64,000 bases of DNA from Monoplex corrugatus (lineage: Eukaryota > Mollusca > Gastropoda > Littorinimorpha > Ranellidae), in assembly GCA_030674185.1 (NCBI GenBank), contig CM060306.1:40967983-41031982 (forward strand), written 5' to 3'. Position numbers and translations under genes: made by a program. The stretch's first letter is position 1, and each line of letters opens with the position of its first letter. Of the stretch, positions 20,637-31,179 are shown piece after piece. The notes under the pieces were generated by a model, which was given only the letters and a program-made list of their open reading frames with translations, made no database searches and was not told where the DNA came from.

Positions 20637-22574
20637 CTCACCCCCGGCCTGAGGCCATCACCCCCCACGGGCGATCCTGTGGGCAGTCTCTCCAGACACA
20701 TCGACGCGTGGGAGAGGCTGCCCGCCAGCCCGTGGGCCCTGCGGGTGATCAGGTCGGGGTTCCGCCTTCCTTGGGGCCCACGTAAGGCTCCTCTCACGCT
20801 CTCTCCCCCTGCTTTCGCACTTCCTCAAGATCGCTCGGCCTCGCAGGCCCTGGATCAGGAGGTTCTTTCGATGTTAGCCAAGGGGGCTACGGAGGAAGTT
20901 TCCTTCGCTGCGTCCCCGGGATTCTATGGACGCATCTTTGTGGTCCCCAAAACTTCGGGGGGCTGGAGGCCCGTCCTGGACCTCTCCTCCCTAAACCGGT
21001 TCCTCCGCGTCCTCCATTTCCGTATGGAGACCCCTATGTCCATCCGCGAGGCCTTGCACCCGGGCGACTGGGGGATATCCATCGACCTCAAGGATGCATA
21101 CTTCCATCTCCTCATTCACCCCAGGGACAGGAAGTACCTCAGATTCGTCTGGAGGAACCGGATCTTCCAATTCAGGGCACTGCCCTTCGGTCTGGCACCC
21201 GCCCCTTGGCTCTTCACGAAGGTGGCGAGGGAACTCTGCATGCATGTTCGGGAGAAGGGCATCCGCCTCAAGGCCTATCTAGACGATTGGCTTCTACTCG
21301 CCTCCTCCAAAGAACAGTGTGCGCAACAAGCATCCCAGGTCCTGCAACTCTGTCACAACCTGGGCTTTGTCTGCAACGAGGAGAAGTCGGACCTAACTCC
21401 CTCCAAACAATTCCAGTTCCTGGGCATGTCCTTCGACACCTCCAAGTGGAGGGTCACCCCGTCTCCCCAGCGCTTACTGCGCCTTCAGGGCCTCTTAGCC
21501 CAACTGCTCCCCCAACTCCAAGCGCCAGCAAGGAAGCTGGCCTCCCTACTGGGCCTTATGGAGTCGCTGGCACCCCTAGTGCCACTGGGTCGTCTTCTCA
21601 AGCGGCAATTCCAACGCGGCTTCAGGAAGCGTTGGTCACAGTCGCTTCAGCCATGGGACCTCCCGGTCCACCTGGGCCCTTGGTTCATATCAGCAGTGAC
21701 CAAATGGCGCTCCCAGTCACGCCTGGCCCAGGGAGTCCCCATCACACTGCCCCCTCCTCAGGAGCACTTGTTCACGGACGCGTCCACCTCCGGGTGGGGA
21801 GCCCATGTCGGCACGCTGACAGCCGCAGGTCGGTGGTCGACCGACCTCATGCCCTGCCACATAAACATGTTGGAACTGGAGGCAGTTTGCCTGGCACTCG
21901 GGGAGTTTCTCCCCTTTCTGAAGGGAAAACATGTCCGCATCAACACGGACAACACCACAGTAGCTTGTTACATCAACAAGCAAGGGGGCGCCCGCTCCCA
22001 CTCCTTGTCTCGGAGAGCGGAACAACTCCTCATCTGGTGCGAGGAACACTCGATTCAGCTCTCAGCAAAGCATGTCCCGGGGAAGATCAACATACTTGCG
22101 GACTCTCTCAGCAGATCCCACATGATTCTTCCCTCGGAATGGACACTGGTCCATGCAGTCCTGGAGCCAGTATGGGCAGCATGGTTCAAACCACACGTGG
22201 ACCTCTTTGCCACCAGGTTCAATCACCGCCTCCCTTTGTACGTCTCTCCAGTTCCGGACCCAGCGGCCTGGGCTGTAGATGCCCTATCCATTCCATGGTC
22301 GAACCTCATCGGCTATGCCTTTCCCCCGTTCCCCATTATGGGGAAAGTGCTGAGGAAAGCCAGGGAGGACGCAGCGACATTAATCCTTGTCGCACCCAAA
22401 TGGCCAGCACAGGCATGGTACCCAGAACTTCTGCACCTGTCCCATGTGCCGCCGCTAAAACTCGCGGTGTCGGGTCACTCCCTCCTTCAACCCAGGACAG
22501 GCATTCCGCACGGCAATCCAGACGTTCTAAACCTTCATGCCTGGATGCTGTGCGGGACTCGATGTCTTCATTAG
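20637..22574 (+). CDS. DIRS copy B RT-RNase H-methyltransferase-like polyprotein
   Basis: This intact frame is continuous with gag, separated only by the TGA at 20634. Counting from 20679, the RT has GFYGRIFVVPK (~residue 81), DLKDAYFHL (~133) and the catalytic YLDD (200-203). RNase H has TDASTSGWG (~366), ELEAV, NTDNTTV and LADSLSR. The last ~125 residues (VDLFATRFN at ~507, YAFPPFPIMGKVLRKARED at ~545, LILVAPKWP) resemble the DAM-type methyltransferase domain of DIRS elements. FPPF stands where active enzymes have N/DPPY, so activity is doubtful. The first in-frame ATG is at about 20871, already inside the conserved RT, so entry probably depends on readthrough or another mechanism. Confidence 0.9.
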   Translation, partial: LTPGLRPSPPTGDPVGSLSRHIDAWERLPASPWALRVIRSGFRLPWGPRKAPLTLSPPAFALPQDRSASQALDQEVLSMLAKGATEEVSFAASPGFYGRIFVVPKTSGGWRPVLDLSSLNRFLRVLHFRMETPMSIREALHPGDWGISIDLKDAYFHLLIHPRDRKYLRFVWRNRIFQFRALPFGLAPAPWLFTKVARELCMHVREKGIRLKAYLDDWLLLASSKEQCAQQASQVLQLCHNLGFVCNEEKSDLTPSKQFQFLGMSFDTSKWRVTPSPQRLLRLQGLLAQLLPQLQAPARKLASLLGLMESLAPLVPLGRLLKRQFQRGFRKRWSQSLQPWDLPVHLGPWFISAVTKWRSQSRLAQGVPITLPPPQEHLFTDASTSGWGAHVGTLTAAGRWSTDLMPCHINMLELEAVCLALGEFLPFLKGKHVRINTDNTTVACYINKQGGARSHSLSRRAEQLLIWCEEHSIQLSAKHVPGKINILADSLSRSHMILPSEWTLVHAVLEPVWAAWFKPHVDLFATRFNHRLPLYVSPVPDPAAWAVDALSIPWSNLIGYAFPPFPIMGKVLRKAREDAATLILVAPKWPAQAWYPELLHLSHVPPLKLAVSGHSLLQPRTGIPHGNPDVLNLHAWMLCGTRCLH

Positions 22575-23641
22575 GCTTGTCCCCGGCCGTAATCGGCCTT
22601 GTGCAGCAAGCTCACAGGCCGGGCACACAGGGGGTGTACAATGCCCACTGGAATGGCTGGGTCTCTTGGTGCACCTCAAATGAGGTGTCACCCCATTCAC
22701 CCTCTCGCTTGCAGTTGGCCAACTACCTCGGCTTTCTGTCCACAGAGAAAAAGCTTTCCGCATCCTCAGTGAAGGTCCACAGGGCGGCCATCTGCACCAC
22801 CATCCGTCAGTTGGGTGGTCCGTCCTTTGAGCACGATCCTCTATTGCGGAATCTCGTCAGAGGGGCTTCTCTCCAGGAAGCCAGGAACCCCCGCCGAACC
22901 CCGGCGTGGGATCTCTTTCTCGTCCTCTCATCCCTTAGACTCCCCCCTTACGAACCCATCAGGGAGTGTTCCCTGAAGTTCCTCTCTTTCAAGACGGCCT
23001 TTCTCGTCTCTCTCGCATCGGGGAGGCGCTGCAGCGAAGTGCACGCCCTTAGTGGTCTCCCCGGAGATGTTGCTCTCGAACCTGATGGCTCGATGTCTCT
23101 CCGCCTACTCCCGGAATTCTTGGCCAAGAACCAGTCTCCAGGTTCTCCTTCGCCGGCCATCCACATCCATCCCCTCACGTCTATCCTCGCTCCGGACGAC
23201 GAGGATCGCACTCTCTGCCCGGTTCGCGCACTGCGAGCGTACAGAAAGCGGACGAAATCTTCTCGCCAGCAGCGGCGCCATCTTTTTCTCTCTTACAACG
23301 AAAACTATAGAAAGGACATTAGACGCACGTCCATCTCTCGATGGCTGAGGGAAGTCATCAAGGCTGCGTATGCCAGGTCGAGCGCCGAGCTAGCTGTCTT
23401 CTCCCCAAGGCCCCATGAGATCAGAGCATGGGCTTCTTCGCTGGCAGTCATCCACAATGCCAGCATCCAAAACGTCCTAGACGCCGCGTACTGGCGTTCC
23501 CCGGGCACTTTCATCCAGTTCTACCTGCGCGACGTCTCCCGTCTGCGCGAAGATGGGTCCAGGGGTATCGCTTCCGTTGTGGTGGCCCAACACCCCATCT
23601 CAGCCACACGCCCTGACTCCTGCCATTCCTCCAGGCGTTAA
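22353..23641 (+). CDS. DIRS copy B tyrosine recombinase
   Basis: The frame is open well upstream and overlaps the RT frame in another phase. Recognisable protein starts near 22540 (CLDAVRDSMSSLGLSP). An N-terminal SAM-like core-binding region (GTQGVYNAHWNGWVSWC) is followed by the catalytic domain with SGRRCSEVHAL (R), HEIRAWASS (HxxR) and FIQFYLRD (Y). This set of residues defines the tyrosine recombinases that insert DIRS circular DNA. The frame ends at TAA 23639-23641, 35 bp before the internal complementary region. The exact start is unknown; the frame overlap suggests internal initiation, frameshifting or splicing. Confidence 0.92.
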
Positions 23642-23675
23642 CCAGGTAAGCCCTCCATCCGGGTAGTGCTATTCT

Positions 23676-23765
23676 GCATTTGTGAGCCACGGTATAGTAT
23701 GTGTAATTAAAAGGAAATTTTCCTTCTAAAATTACGTTTAATCTAACATACTTACCGTGGCTCAC
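23676..23765 (+). repeat. DIRS copy B internal complementary region
   Basis: Reverse complements of the left and right termini, fused as in copy A. Confidence 0.9.
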
Positions 23766-23839
23766 GCAGAGTCCCTCCCGACCTCCCCGCCTTCCTGGTT
23801 CCTTCTAGCCACAGTCAGGGTCAAGGTCAAGGTCTCCTC

Positions 23840-24003
23840 GAAGAGCACCTGCGCATGCGCAAGACGTAGACACTCTCAGAGTTACTGTCCCTTCGGACTT
23901 TATTGTTACGAGGCAGAATTGGCAAACCGCTGCCGCTTATTGCATTTGTGAGCCACGGTAAGTATGTTAGATTAAACGTAATTTTAGAAGGAAAATTTCC
24001 TTT
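23840..24003 (-). repeat. DIRS copy B right inverted terminal repeat
   Basis: Complement of 18259-18396, with the outer extension ending gaaggaaaatttcctttt. Confidence 0.92.
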
Positions 24004-24264
24004 TTACAGGGATTTTCAAGCTTTTCCCATTTAAATTAATGATTATGGAATAAAGGGTGGCAAGAATAGTTTGGAAGGGCATGAAATCCACAGTATTATT
24101 CTGTAAGAATAGTTAATTCTTACGGTTCTTGTGTAGTTGCTCCAACTGTGGAACTGTGTCACACAAGGTGGTGATCAAAATGTACATGTGTAAGATCATA
24201 AGCACATATCTTTCTTTCCCATAATGTTCAAAAAAAGACTGAAGATTCACTTTCTAATTCTAGA

Positions 24265-24660
24265 TATGCTAAGCTTGAGATTACTCATCTGTCTGTCCCA
24301 CAAATTCACTGTAAATGGTCACTTCAGCATTACTTATCTAGGAAGCATCCACACTGTAAACAGTCATCTTTGACAATACTCATCCCTCCAACCATATCTA
24401 CACTGTAGACAACTACCTTGACATTACTCATATAGTCTATATCCACACTGTAGGTAATCACCTTGACATTACCCATCTAGTCTACATCCATTCTGTAGTC
24501 ACCTTGACATTACTTATCTAGCCTACATACACTGTGTAGACAGACAAATGACATTACTCGTGGAATGTAGCCTACATCCGCACGGTGCACAGTCACCTTG
24601 ACATTACTTATCTCGCCTACATCAGTACATGCGCACTGTAAACAATCGCTATAAAGTATG
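24265..24660. repeat. Diverged minisatellite, ~55-60-bp unit, about 7 units
   Basis: Repeated variants of catccacactgtagac, then a gap, then accttgacattactcatcta. Units differ by substitutions and small indels. It lies in RPS26 intron 2, after the DIRS pair. Confidence 0.8.
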
Positions 24661-24916
24661 ACTTCAGTCCATGTGTGGTGATCTGTTCTTATACAAAAGT
24701 GGGAAAACTTACAGGCTGCGCAGTGGTATTCTAACCTTTCAGTCTTTATCTACACCTTGGTAATATTTCAGTGTATATGATGGCTCAGTCTTTCTGATTA
24801 GACAGTGAATGCACCTGGTTAAGAGATGTGGAACAGCGTCAGCTGTGGCTCAGCGGGCTTTTTCTTGAGTGGCAGCTGAGGCTGTAGCTATGTGGCCACT
24901 GCTACAGCATTCTTTC

Positions 24917-25700
24917 TCACTCAACTAGAGTTGAGTTAGTTTCTCTGCTACAGTGGTGACATTGTAGGTACAGCTTATTGCCAAGCACAGCAGTTTGTAG
25001 CCATCTGCTCTGGGGTGTTAAACTAAGGTCATGTTTGCAAACATCCTTATATTGCAGCAGTGGGTGCCATGTGGGTTGAGATCTTGCAGGCAGCAGGCTG
25101 TGCATAGAAGATATCTTTTGGGATGCGTCATGTGGAAAGGGCATATATATGTTTGACCCGGTGCAGGACATCTCTGTTTGGCACATGGCTCTTCCAAAAA
25201 ATGCCCAGGATCTGGCTCAAGCATTGCAGTGGAAGTTCTTCATGTGGTTCTCTTGGCACATGGAGGTTGTCCAGATTCTCTGTGCAGTAGAGACGAGTAC
25301 TAAGTATTCAGGCTGTGGCTGTGGCGAGTTCGCTATTTTATTTTCCTTCACTCTCTTGAACAGCTTGATCATAGCAGTGACAGTTTTCCCAATCTGCCAT
25401 CTGATCTCTTGGCCGAGGGGTAGGTTGCAAGAGATTATAGGATTCCATCTGTCTGCTGAGCTCTCGGTCGAGGGACAGGTTGCTGGAGGCTGTTGATCCT
25501 AGGTACTGATAGGTTAATTCATTAACCATTTGGAGGGTGTGATTGCTTGTGTTGATGCTAGGTCTTTGTTGACATTCTGTCCCATGATCTCTGTCTTCCT
25601 CAGACTGGTGATGAGGCCAAATTCGGAGCAAGCATGCACTGGGGAACTGAGCAGCCTCTCTGTGTGAGTAGCCTCTGTGTGTGAATGTCAAAGCAGCAGC
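24917..25700 (-). pseudogene. Degraded LINE fragment, same family as 1-1020
   Basis: The - strand from about 25640 down reads FGL-ITSLRKTEIMGQN and, in shifted frames, LTYQYLGSTASSNLSLDRE, then further down QYKDVCKHDL. These align with FGLTISLKKTNVLGQD, FTYLGSTITDNLSLDR and RYKDVCKRDM of the LINE at 1-1020. Many frameshifts and stops make it an old copy in RPS26 intron 2, antisense to the gene. Confidence 0.8.
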
Positions 25701-26112
<412 letters not shown>

Positions 26113-26214
26113 TGAACATTTTGTTCACATGATACAGCATTTTATGTTGAAATACTAGTATTCTAATAAAAACTTAATGTTCTCTGACTGCACTTGATGT
26201 CAATTTTTGAAGGG

Positions 26215-26432
26215 ATAGTTGATGGGCATAATAGCCAAGTGGTTAGAAAATTGGACTTGATAGTCCCGAGGTCCAAGTTCGATCCTGACTAGATAGTGCA
26301 TGATGGGTAAAGGATGGAGATTTTTTCCAAGATCAGTTTACATGTGAGACCTGCAAGTGCCTGAATCCTTTTCATCTGATACGCGCACAGAACATCAATT
26401 ATGCTGCGTGTTTAGGATTCTGTAAGCCATGT
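26215..26432 (+). mobile_element. tRNA-derived SINE (family 2)
   Basis: TAGCCAAGTGGTTAGA is an RNA polymerase III A box, and AAGTTCGATCC about 35 bp later is a B box. The body (acatgtgagacctgcaagtgcc, then a tgatacgcgcaca-type stretch) is shared with the copy at 42690-42965. Confidence 0.75.
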
Positions 26433-26434
26433 TA

Positions 26435-27815
26435 GTAGGTTTGGGCCTGCATGGGGATGCAAGATGTTCCTTTAGGATGAATAGTATCCACACTATCTGG
26501 AAATTCTGTGCCAGAAATTTTCTCTTTTCTGTCACTCTTTGTTTCTGCCATCTTTGCTTTCAGTCATCTCCTGTCATTTGCTACCTAGCTGGTCCATTCA
26601 CCTGTATGTTTTAAAGCCTCACGTACTTTCTCTTAGCATTGGTGATTAGGTATGTGTATTAAATTGCATTTTTACTTGTAAGAAATGTGATGTGCAGAAG
26701 CAATTTTAGGTCATTAAGGCCAGTTTTTATGTTTTAGTGTCCTTAGTTATCTTATGTTTACATATGTATTCAGTTGTTTTTTTTTAAGTGGAATAGTCAG
26801 CGCCAGGGCATATCCTTAGATTGTGTTTGTGAATGCATTGATCAGGGATAGGACTAAGCCATCTGGAAAAAAAAGACGAAATCTAGGAGCATCTGAGGAC
26901 ATGCTCCCCCAGAAAATGTTTGAAAATTTACTTGAAAATCTGCCGCCTGGCGCCTTTTGAGGCATGCATACAAACATGCATAACTCTGTAATTCTATAAC
27001 TACAATTTATGAAGTAGAATCAACTCTCACTTGGCCTGGGAACTTTTTCCTTTACCTCTTTTTATTTTTTATTTATTTTTTTAGACTAAATGATTTAAGG
27101 TCTACGCTCATATGAATGCAACATACATAAGGGGATGATGGCCAAGGTCATATATTTCAAAAATGTAAAAAAAACCTACCTTCAACACTGAAACTTGAAG
27201 AAACCACGATGGGTGATTTGCTATGCCTTGATTGTGTGGTGTGGTTTTTTGAGCACACATGATCGATCATAATGATGATCTTTTAGACAAAATTAGTTCA
27301 ATGTTTTCCTGTTCTTCTGCTTATGCAGTTTATTTTTGAGTAACAGAGGTGGCAAAAAGCAAGCCCAGGAGTTTTAACTCTTCTTAGGAATCCACCAAAA
27401 GTTTCTTCTCTTACAATGTGCTTTCTGGACTAATCCCACTTCCACATATTTTTCATTTCTTTTCCCTGAAAAGTTTCTCCATGCTCAACAATGGCTGACA
27501 TCGTCACCAACGTTTTGTCTTCAAACTAGCTGGTTCCAAAATGCTCATTGATGCTGAACCGTTTGTAGATGAAATTGCTTTCCATGCATATGTTGGTGAA
27601 ATCTTCCAGTTTTTCCCTTCCACGGAAATAAATGAAAGCGCCAAGGAAAGAAGACTGATTTCGCAGAAATTTGTGAATTCAAGGAAAAATTCCATCCATG
27701 ATTATATTATTTACTAATACTTTTCCAGTTGTTTTTGGAGGTATCATGTATGTTTTGAGATGGTAATAACCGTGATGCAGTTCTGTGTACTTGGCTGGGC
27801 TTTAAACAATAATGG
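26435..27815 (+). mobile_element. Family X SINE-like repeat, interrupted by ~870 bp
   Basis: The 5' part (26440-26842) matches other family X copies: catggggatgcaagatg, ctggaaattctgtg, cctcacgtactttctctta. The 3' part (about 27716-27815) carries the family end catgtatgttttgaga and ggctgggctttaaacaataa. The 870 bp between (26843-27715) is foreign. Its left end, cagggataggactaagc, followed by an A-run and a GGGGGAGCATG-type stretch on the - strand, resembles the end of the hAT element at 28603, but no matching second end is visible. Confidence 0.65.
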
Positions 27816-27870
27816 CTTTTGGAATCGACAGGATGCCCAGCTTGCATACCAACCTAAGATGAAGTATGTA

Positions 27871-28603
27871 CAGGCAATCCAAATGTCCGCGAATTTGCGG
27901 ATATCCGCGAAAGGGGGGGGGGGGGGGGAAAGTTCCTTGAAAGTATGGAGAACCGGGACTGGGATCACCGAAACTATTCAAAACAAGCCATAAACGCATG
28001 CGCGGTGTTACTTTTGCAACTGTCCGCAAGATTTGCGCATCCTTTTTCACAAGCGCCACTCTCTGTGTTCCATCGACGCATTGAAATATGAGTATACGTA
28101 GGGACTTTGTTCCACTAAATGCTGACATCGATGAAGGCCTAAAAAATCACTGGAAATGGGACTGGCTGCAGGAAGTGTATGATGGCAAGAAGTTCGCTCG
28201 TTTCTTCGAGAAACTGAAGATCGCTGGTAAAGCATACTGCAAACTTTGCCGCTCAGAAATCAGTTACAAGTCCAGCAGTAAACGAGTACAGGTTGATCAC
28301 CTGAAAGAAAAGCAGCACAATGACAGACTCAGGACATTTAACGAAAATTTTCGTTTCTCAGGTGAGGAAAAAGAGAGTGAGGAAAAGTTGCATGTTTTGT
28401 TCATTGTTAACAATGCTTTTGCCCTTTTTTCTTTTATTAAAAACTTGATTTATTTTTCACCAGAGGGGGTTAAATTTCCATTTACTAGACTGAAATGCTT
28501 CAGCTTCTGGGGGCATTGCCCTCAGACACCCACCAGGGGCTATGCCCCTGGACCCCCGGAATTTTTTTCCTTGAAACACATTGTTGCTTGAATGGATTGC
28601 CTG
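27871..28603 (+). mobile_element. Non-autonomous hAT element retaining a BED-finger exon
   Basis: The terminal inverted repeats CAGGCAATCCA (27871-27881) and TGGATTGCCTG (28593-28603) match exactly. The flanks agtatgta and gtatatag give an imperfect 7-8-bp target duplication. CAG-type ends and an 8-bp target are hAT characters, and the BED zinc finger inside fits. The catalytic region is missing, so this is a deletion derivative. It has an internal G-run at 27907-27926. It lies in RPS26 intron 3. Confidence 0.78.
28088..28361 (+). pseudogene. hAT transposase N-terminal exon, BED zinc finger
   Basis: ATG at 28088; about 91 codons. It includes HWKWDWLQEVYDG and a BED-type finger: CKLC, spacing, then HLKEKQH (C2..H2). 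It ends at TTCTCAG|GTGAGG, a good splice donor, after FRFS. BED fingers bind transposon ends in hAT transposases. The downstream catalytic exon is deleted; beyond the donor the frame runs into intron-like sequence. No function can be expected from this fragment, apart from possible DNA binding. Confidence 0.72.
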
Positions 28604-29193
28604 GTATATAGACTGCAGCAATATAATGTATTCACAGTGTAAGCCAAATAATAGGTATTTATGTATCTTAGCGAATGTTGCCTTGCCCCTCTCACTTCCA
28701 AATGCATGGATCATAAGCTTGACATTGGTTTGGGTGCTTGTGTGTCTGTTATAACCCTGACGGCTGTGCTGGTAGGAGCCTTATACTTTTGGTATGGTTG
28801 CTCAAGCCAGACAGATCAAAGAGTAAAAGCCAGACAAATTGTGATCCACCCACCAAATACAGAGTATGCAGGCAATGCATTAGCATAGTTATATGTTGCC
28901 TATGCAGTGTGGGCACAGAAGTCTGTAGGCATGAATAATTTCACTGTGCCTCATTTCAGTAGTTTGATAAAGTATTGCCCTTGTGGTTCAAAAGCCGGGT
29001 GAAAGCAGTAAGAAGTTCACATCCTTTATTCAGACGATTGGACCAAGCATTTTAGGTGTAACAAACGGCAAATAATGTTTGTGTTTGAAGGTGTATTTTT
29101 CTATGTGGTTTTGTCGTTGAGAAAGATGTTTTGCTGTGTAGTGCTAAGTATTTGCTTTGTGGTGCTTAATGCCATACAACATTGTGTGTGTAG
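28604..29193. other. RPS26 intron 3, right part
   Basis: Non-coding with no recognised repeat. It ends at the acceptor ttgtgtgtgtag (29182-29193). Confidence 0.6.
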
Positions 29194-29259
29194 GAAGGGG
29201 GAGCTGGTGGTCCCAGGACAGGTGGACAAGGACAAGGGGGTCCTCCAGGGCCTCGCTAA
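29194..29259 (+). CDS. RPS26: RPS26 exon 4 (last 21 residues and stop)
   Basis: In phase with exon 3: EGGAGGPRTGGQGQGGPPGPR then TAA (29257-29259). The glycine/proline/glutamine-rich tail is the expected variable end of eS26; the human protein also ends in a proline-rich tail. It brings the protein to 126 residues, slightly longer than the 115-residue human form. Confidence 0.93.
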   Translation, partial: EGGAGGPRTGGQGQGGPPGPR

Positions 29260-29288
29260 GACAGTCATGTGATGTATGAATGAAGTGA

Positions 29289-29294
29289 AATAAA
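29289..29294 (+). terminator. RPS26: RPS26 poly(A) signal AATAAA
   Basis: AATAAA lies 30 bp after the RPS26 stop codon. A very short 3' UTR is usual for ribosomal-protein genes. Confidence 0.85.
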
Positions 29295-29344
29295 GACAAG
29301 CTTGCCCCCAGCAAATGTGTGTTGTACTAGTTTGTGTATGTGTT

Positions 29345-29945
29345 GTGTATGTGCATTTCTCCTATGGGGATGTCGGGGGCTCTTTATACAATAATAACCC
29401 CACCTTCTGGAAATTCTGAGCTAGGAGTTTCCTCTTTTCTGTCACTCTCTTTGTTTCTGCCTTGTTCCTTTGCTTTCTGTCATTTCTTCCTATCATTTTC
29501 TGCCTTGCTGGTTCATTCACCTTATGTGTTCGATAATGTCTTACGTACTTTTCTCTTAGGATTGATAATTGAGTACATGTGTATATGCATTTTTGGCTCT
29601 AGGGAAGTGAGATATGCAGAAGCAATTTTAAGTCCTAATTTAGACCTGTTATATATGTTTTAGTGTCCTTTATGTTTAAAGTTGTATTTAGGTATGTTTT
29701 TTAAATCTCCTGGGCAATAAATTGGACAGAGTGGTCAACGCCAGGGGCGTCTTCTTAGATTATGTGTGTGAATGTATTGATATTTGTACTTGATTTTCTT
29801 TTCCTTTTTTTCCCTGTTGAAGTATTGTGTATGTTTTGAACATTTTTTCCCTGTTGAAGTATTGCGTATGTTTTGAAATGGTTATAGCCCTGATATGGCT
29901 CTGCGCAGTTGGCTGGGCTTTAAGTAACAATAAGAATAAAAATAA
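29345..29945 (+). mobile_element. Family X SINE-like repeat, near full length
   Basis: 5' landmark ctatggggatgtcgggggct, internal ttctggaaattctgagctag, 3' end ggctgggctttaagtaacaa with an A/T-rich tail. A ~35-bp block around ttttttccctgttgaagtattg occurs twice in tandem near the 3' end. It directly follows the RPS26 poly(A) region. Confidence 0.85.
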
Positions 29946-29948
29946 ATT

Positions 29949-29970
29949 TGTGTGTGTGTGTGTGTGTGTG
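29949..29970. repeat. (GT)n microsatellite
   Basis: About ten GT units at the 3' tail of the family X copy. Confidence 0.9.
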
Positions 29971-30155
29971 CACAGCTCTATCTCAGCTAGTGTGTGTTGA
30001 ACTTGTTTATGTACATGTGTGATATGAGGTCTGGCTCATTTGGCAAGCCATCTTCATTTGTATTTGTGTGGATGAAATGGGACATATTTCCACTATTGGT
30101 GGTAAACAAACCCTCTCTATAAAGTTTGGTTTGAACTTTATGATTTATAGTGACA

Positions 30156-31179
30156 TTAACCCCTTGAGTGCCGAGGGAAAAACGTTGCATCACTACCATG
30201 TACGCTAAAACAACTGTTGCTTCCATATTTGTGGGAATCTATGTATGAAATTATACAGAATGATGCATTAGGCATGACTAAATGTATTTTCAGATGATTT
30301 ATGTAGTAATTTCTTGAAATTAGTACATATTTGTAATATTTTGTGGAAATTCCCATGAAAAACTCATAACCGCTCACGATAGAATAAAAAAAAAAAACAA
30401 AGGGAAAAATAGAAGATATGACCCTCCTAATGAATCTGAAAGTATTCAGACTTTGGCTGACCTCCTACTGACAGATCACTGACAGCTGTCGAGCTACAAA
30501 GAGCTGCAGTGTTCTAGTGCACTAAGTGGCTTGACCCGGTCAAGTCTCCACTGCCGCCATCCCCCACCTCCATCCCACTCCATCACCCTAGTCCACCCCT
30601 TGCCACTTTTAATATTACTCGCTGAATGTGTAGCGGTAATAATTGATATTCTACGATGTCTGGAAGGTGTGAAGTTGTTGGCTAGCTGCCAGTATAGTCT
30701 ATGGCCACAAACCCTTTGTGTCACCTGCTTGGAAAATCAATACTTTTCGTGTTGGGTCTGTCTGGTGCACATTTCATACCAACAGCAAGTAACTACTGCT
30801 GTTTACAACCTCTTCTTGTGTCAGAATTGTGTTCTGAGTCATCCTATGGTCATTTATAAGTTCTTGATTCAACTCGCATGCTTTCCGAGACTGAAAAGCT
30901 TTCAGAGGCTGAAAACATGCAGCATTACAAGACAGTCCTGGTGTCAGCATTTTGCTGAAAACCAGTTTCTCTTTTCAGACAAATAAAACCAATCTGGTGA
31001 GGGTTGCCTAGGACAAAAAGTCATGTAACTGAGACGGACAACATCAGTCAGTGCTTCTCTCCCATTTACATTAGGCTGAAACGTGTGTCAAACTACCTCT
31101 GTAAATTTTACGTGTGTAGGCACCAGAGAAGGCTCTGAGAGCTCCATAAATTTTATGTTGATGGCACTTAAGGGGTTAA
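30156..31179. mobile_element. piggyBac-type MITE flanked by TTAA
   Basis: Ends TTAACCCCTTGAGTGCC (30156-30172) and GGCACTTAAGGGGTTAA (31163-31179) are inverted with one mismatch, and both carry the TTAA target duplication specific to piggyBac insertions. The ~1-kb interior has a 151-codon ORF (30531-30986) without recognisable domains, which I take as chance. No transposase is present. Confidence 0.8.

Larger units (their letters stand above)
18259..24003 (+). mobile_element. DIRS-type tyrosine-recombinase retrotransposon, copy B (nearly intact)
   Basis: Same family, orientation and layout as copy A, 541 bp downstream. Inverted terminal repeats lie at 18259-18396 and 23840-24003, with the internal complementary region at 23676-23765. 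RT-RNase H-methyltransferase-like and recombinase frames are uninterrupted; the only lesion I see is a TAA in gag at 19812-19814. No target duplication is visible. Its paired terminal repeats share variants (GAGTGTCTACGTC / GACGTAGACACTC) that differ from those of copy A, so the copies are separate insertions, not a local duplication. Confidence 0.95.

Noticed and set aside
26843..27715. Complete hAT element inserted in family X
   Set aside because: The left end looks hAT-like (CAGGGATAGG), but no complementary right end or 8-bp duplication is visible. Only an unassigned insert is claimed.
30531..30986. 151-residue ORF as a gene
   Set aside because: It lies inside a TTAA-flanked MITE, has no domain, no splice or start context, and an unremarkable cysteine/leucine-rich composition.
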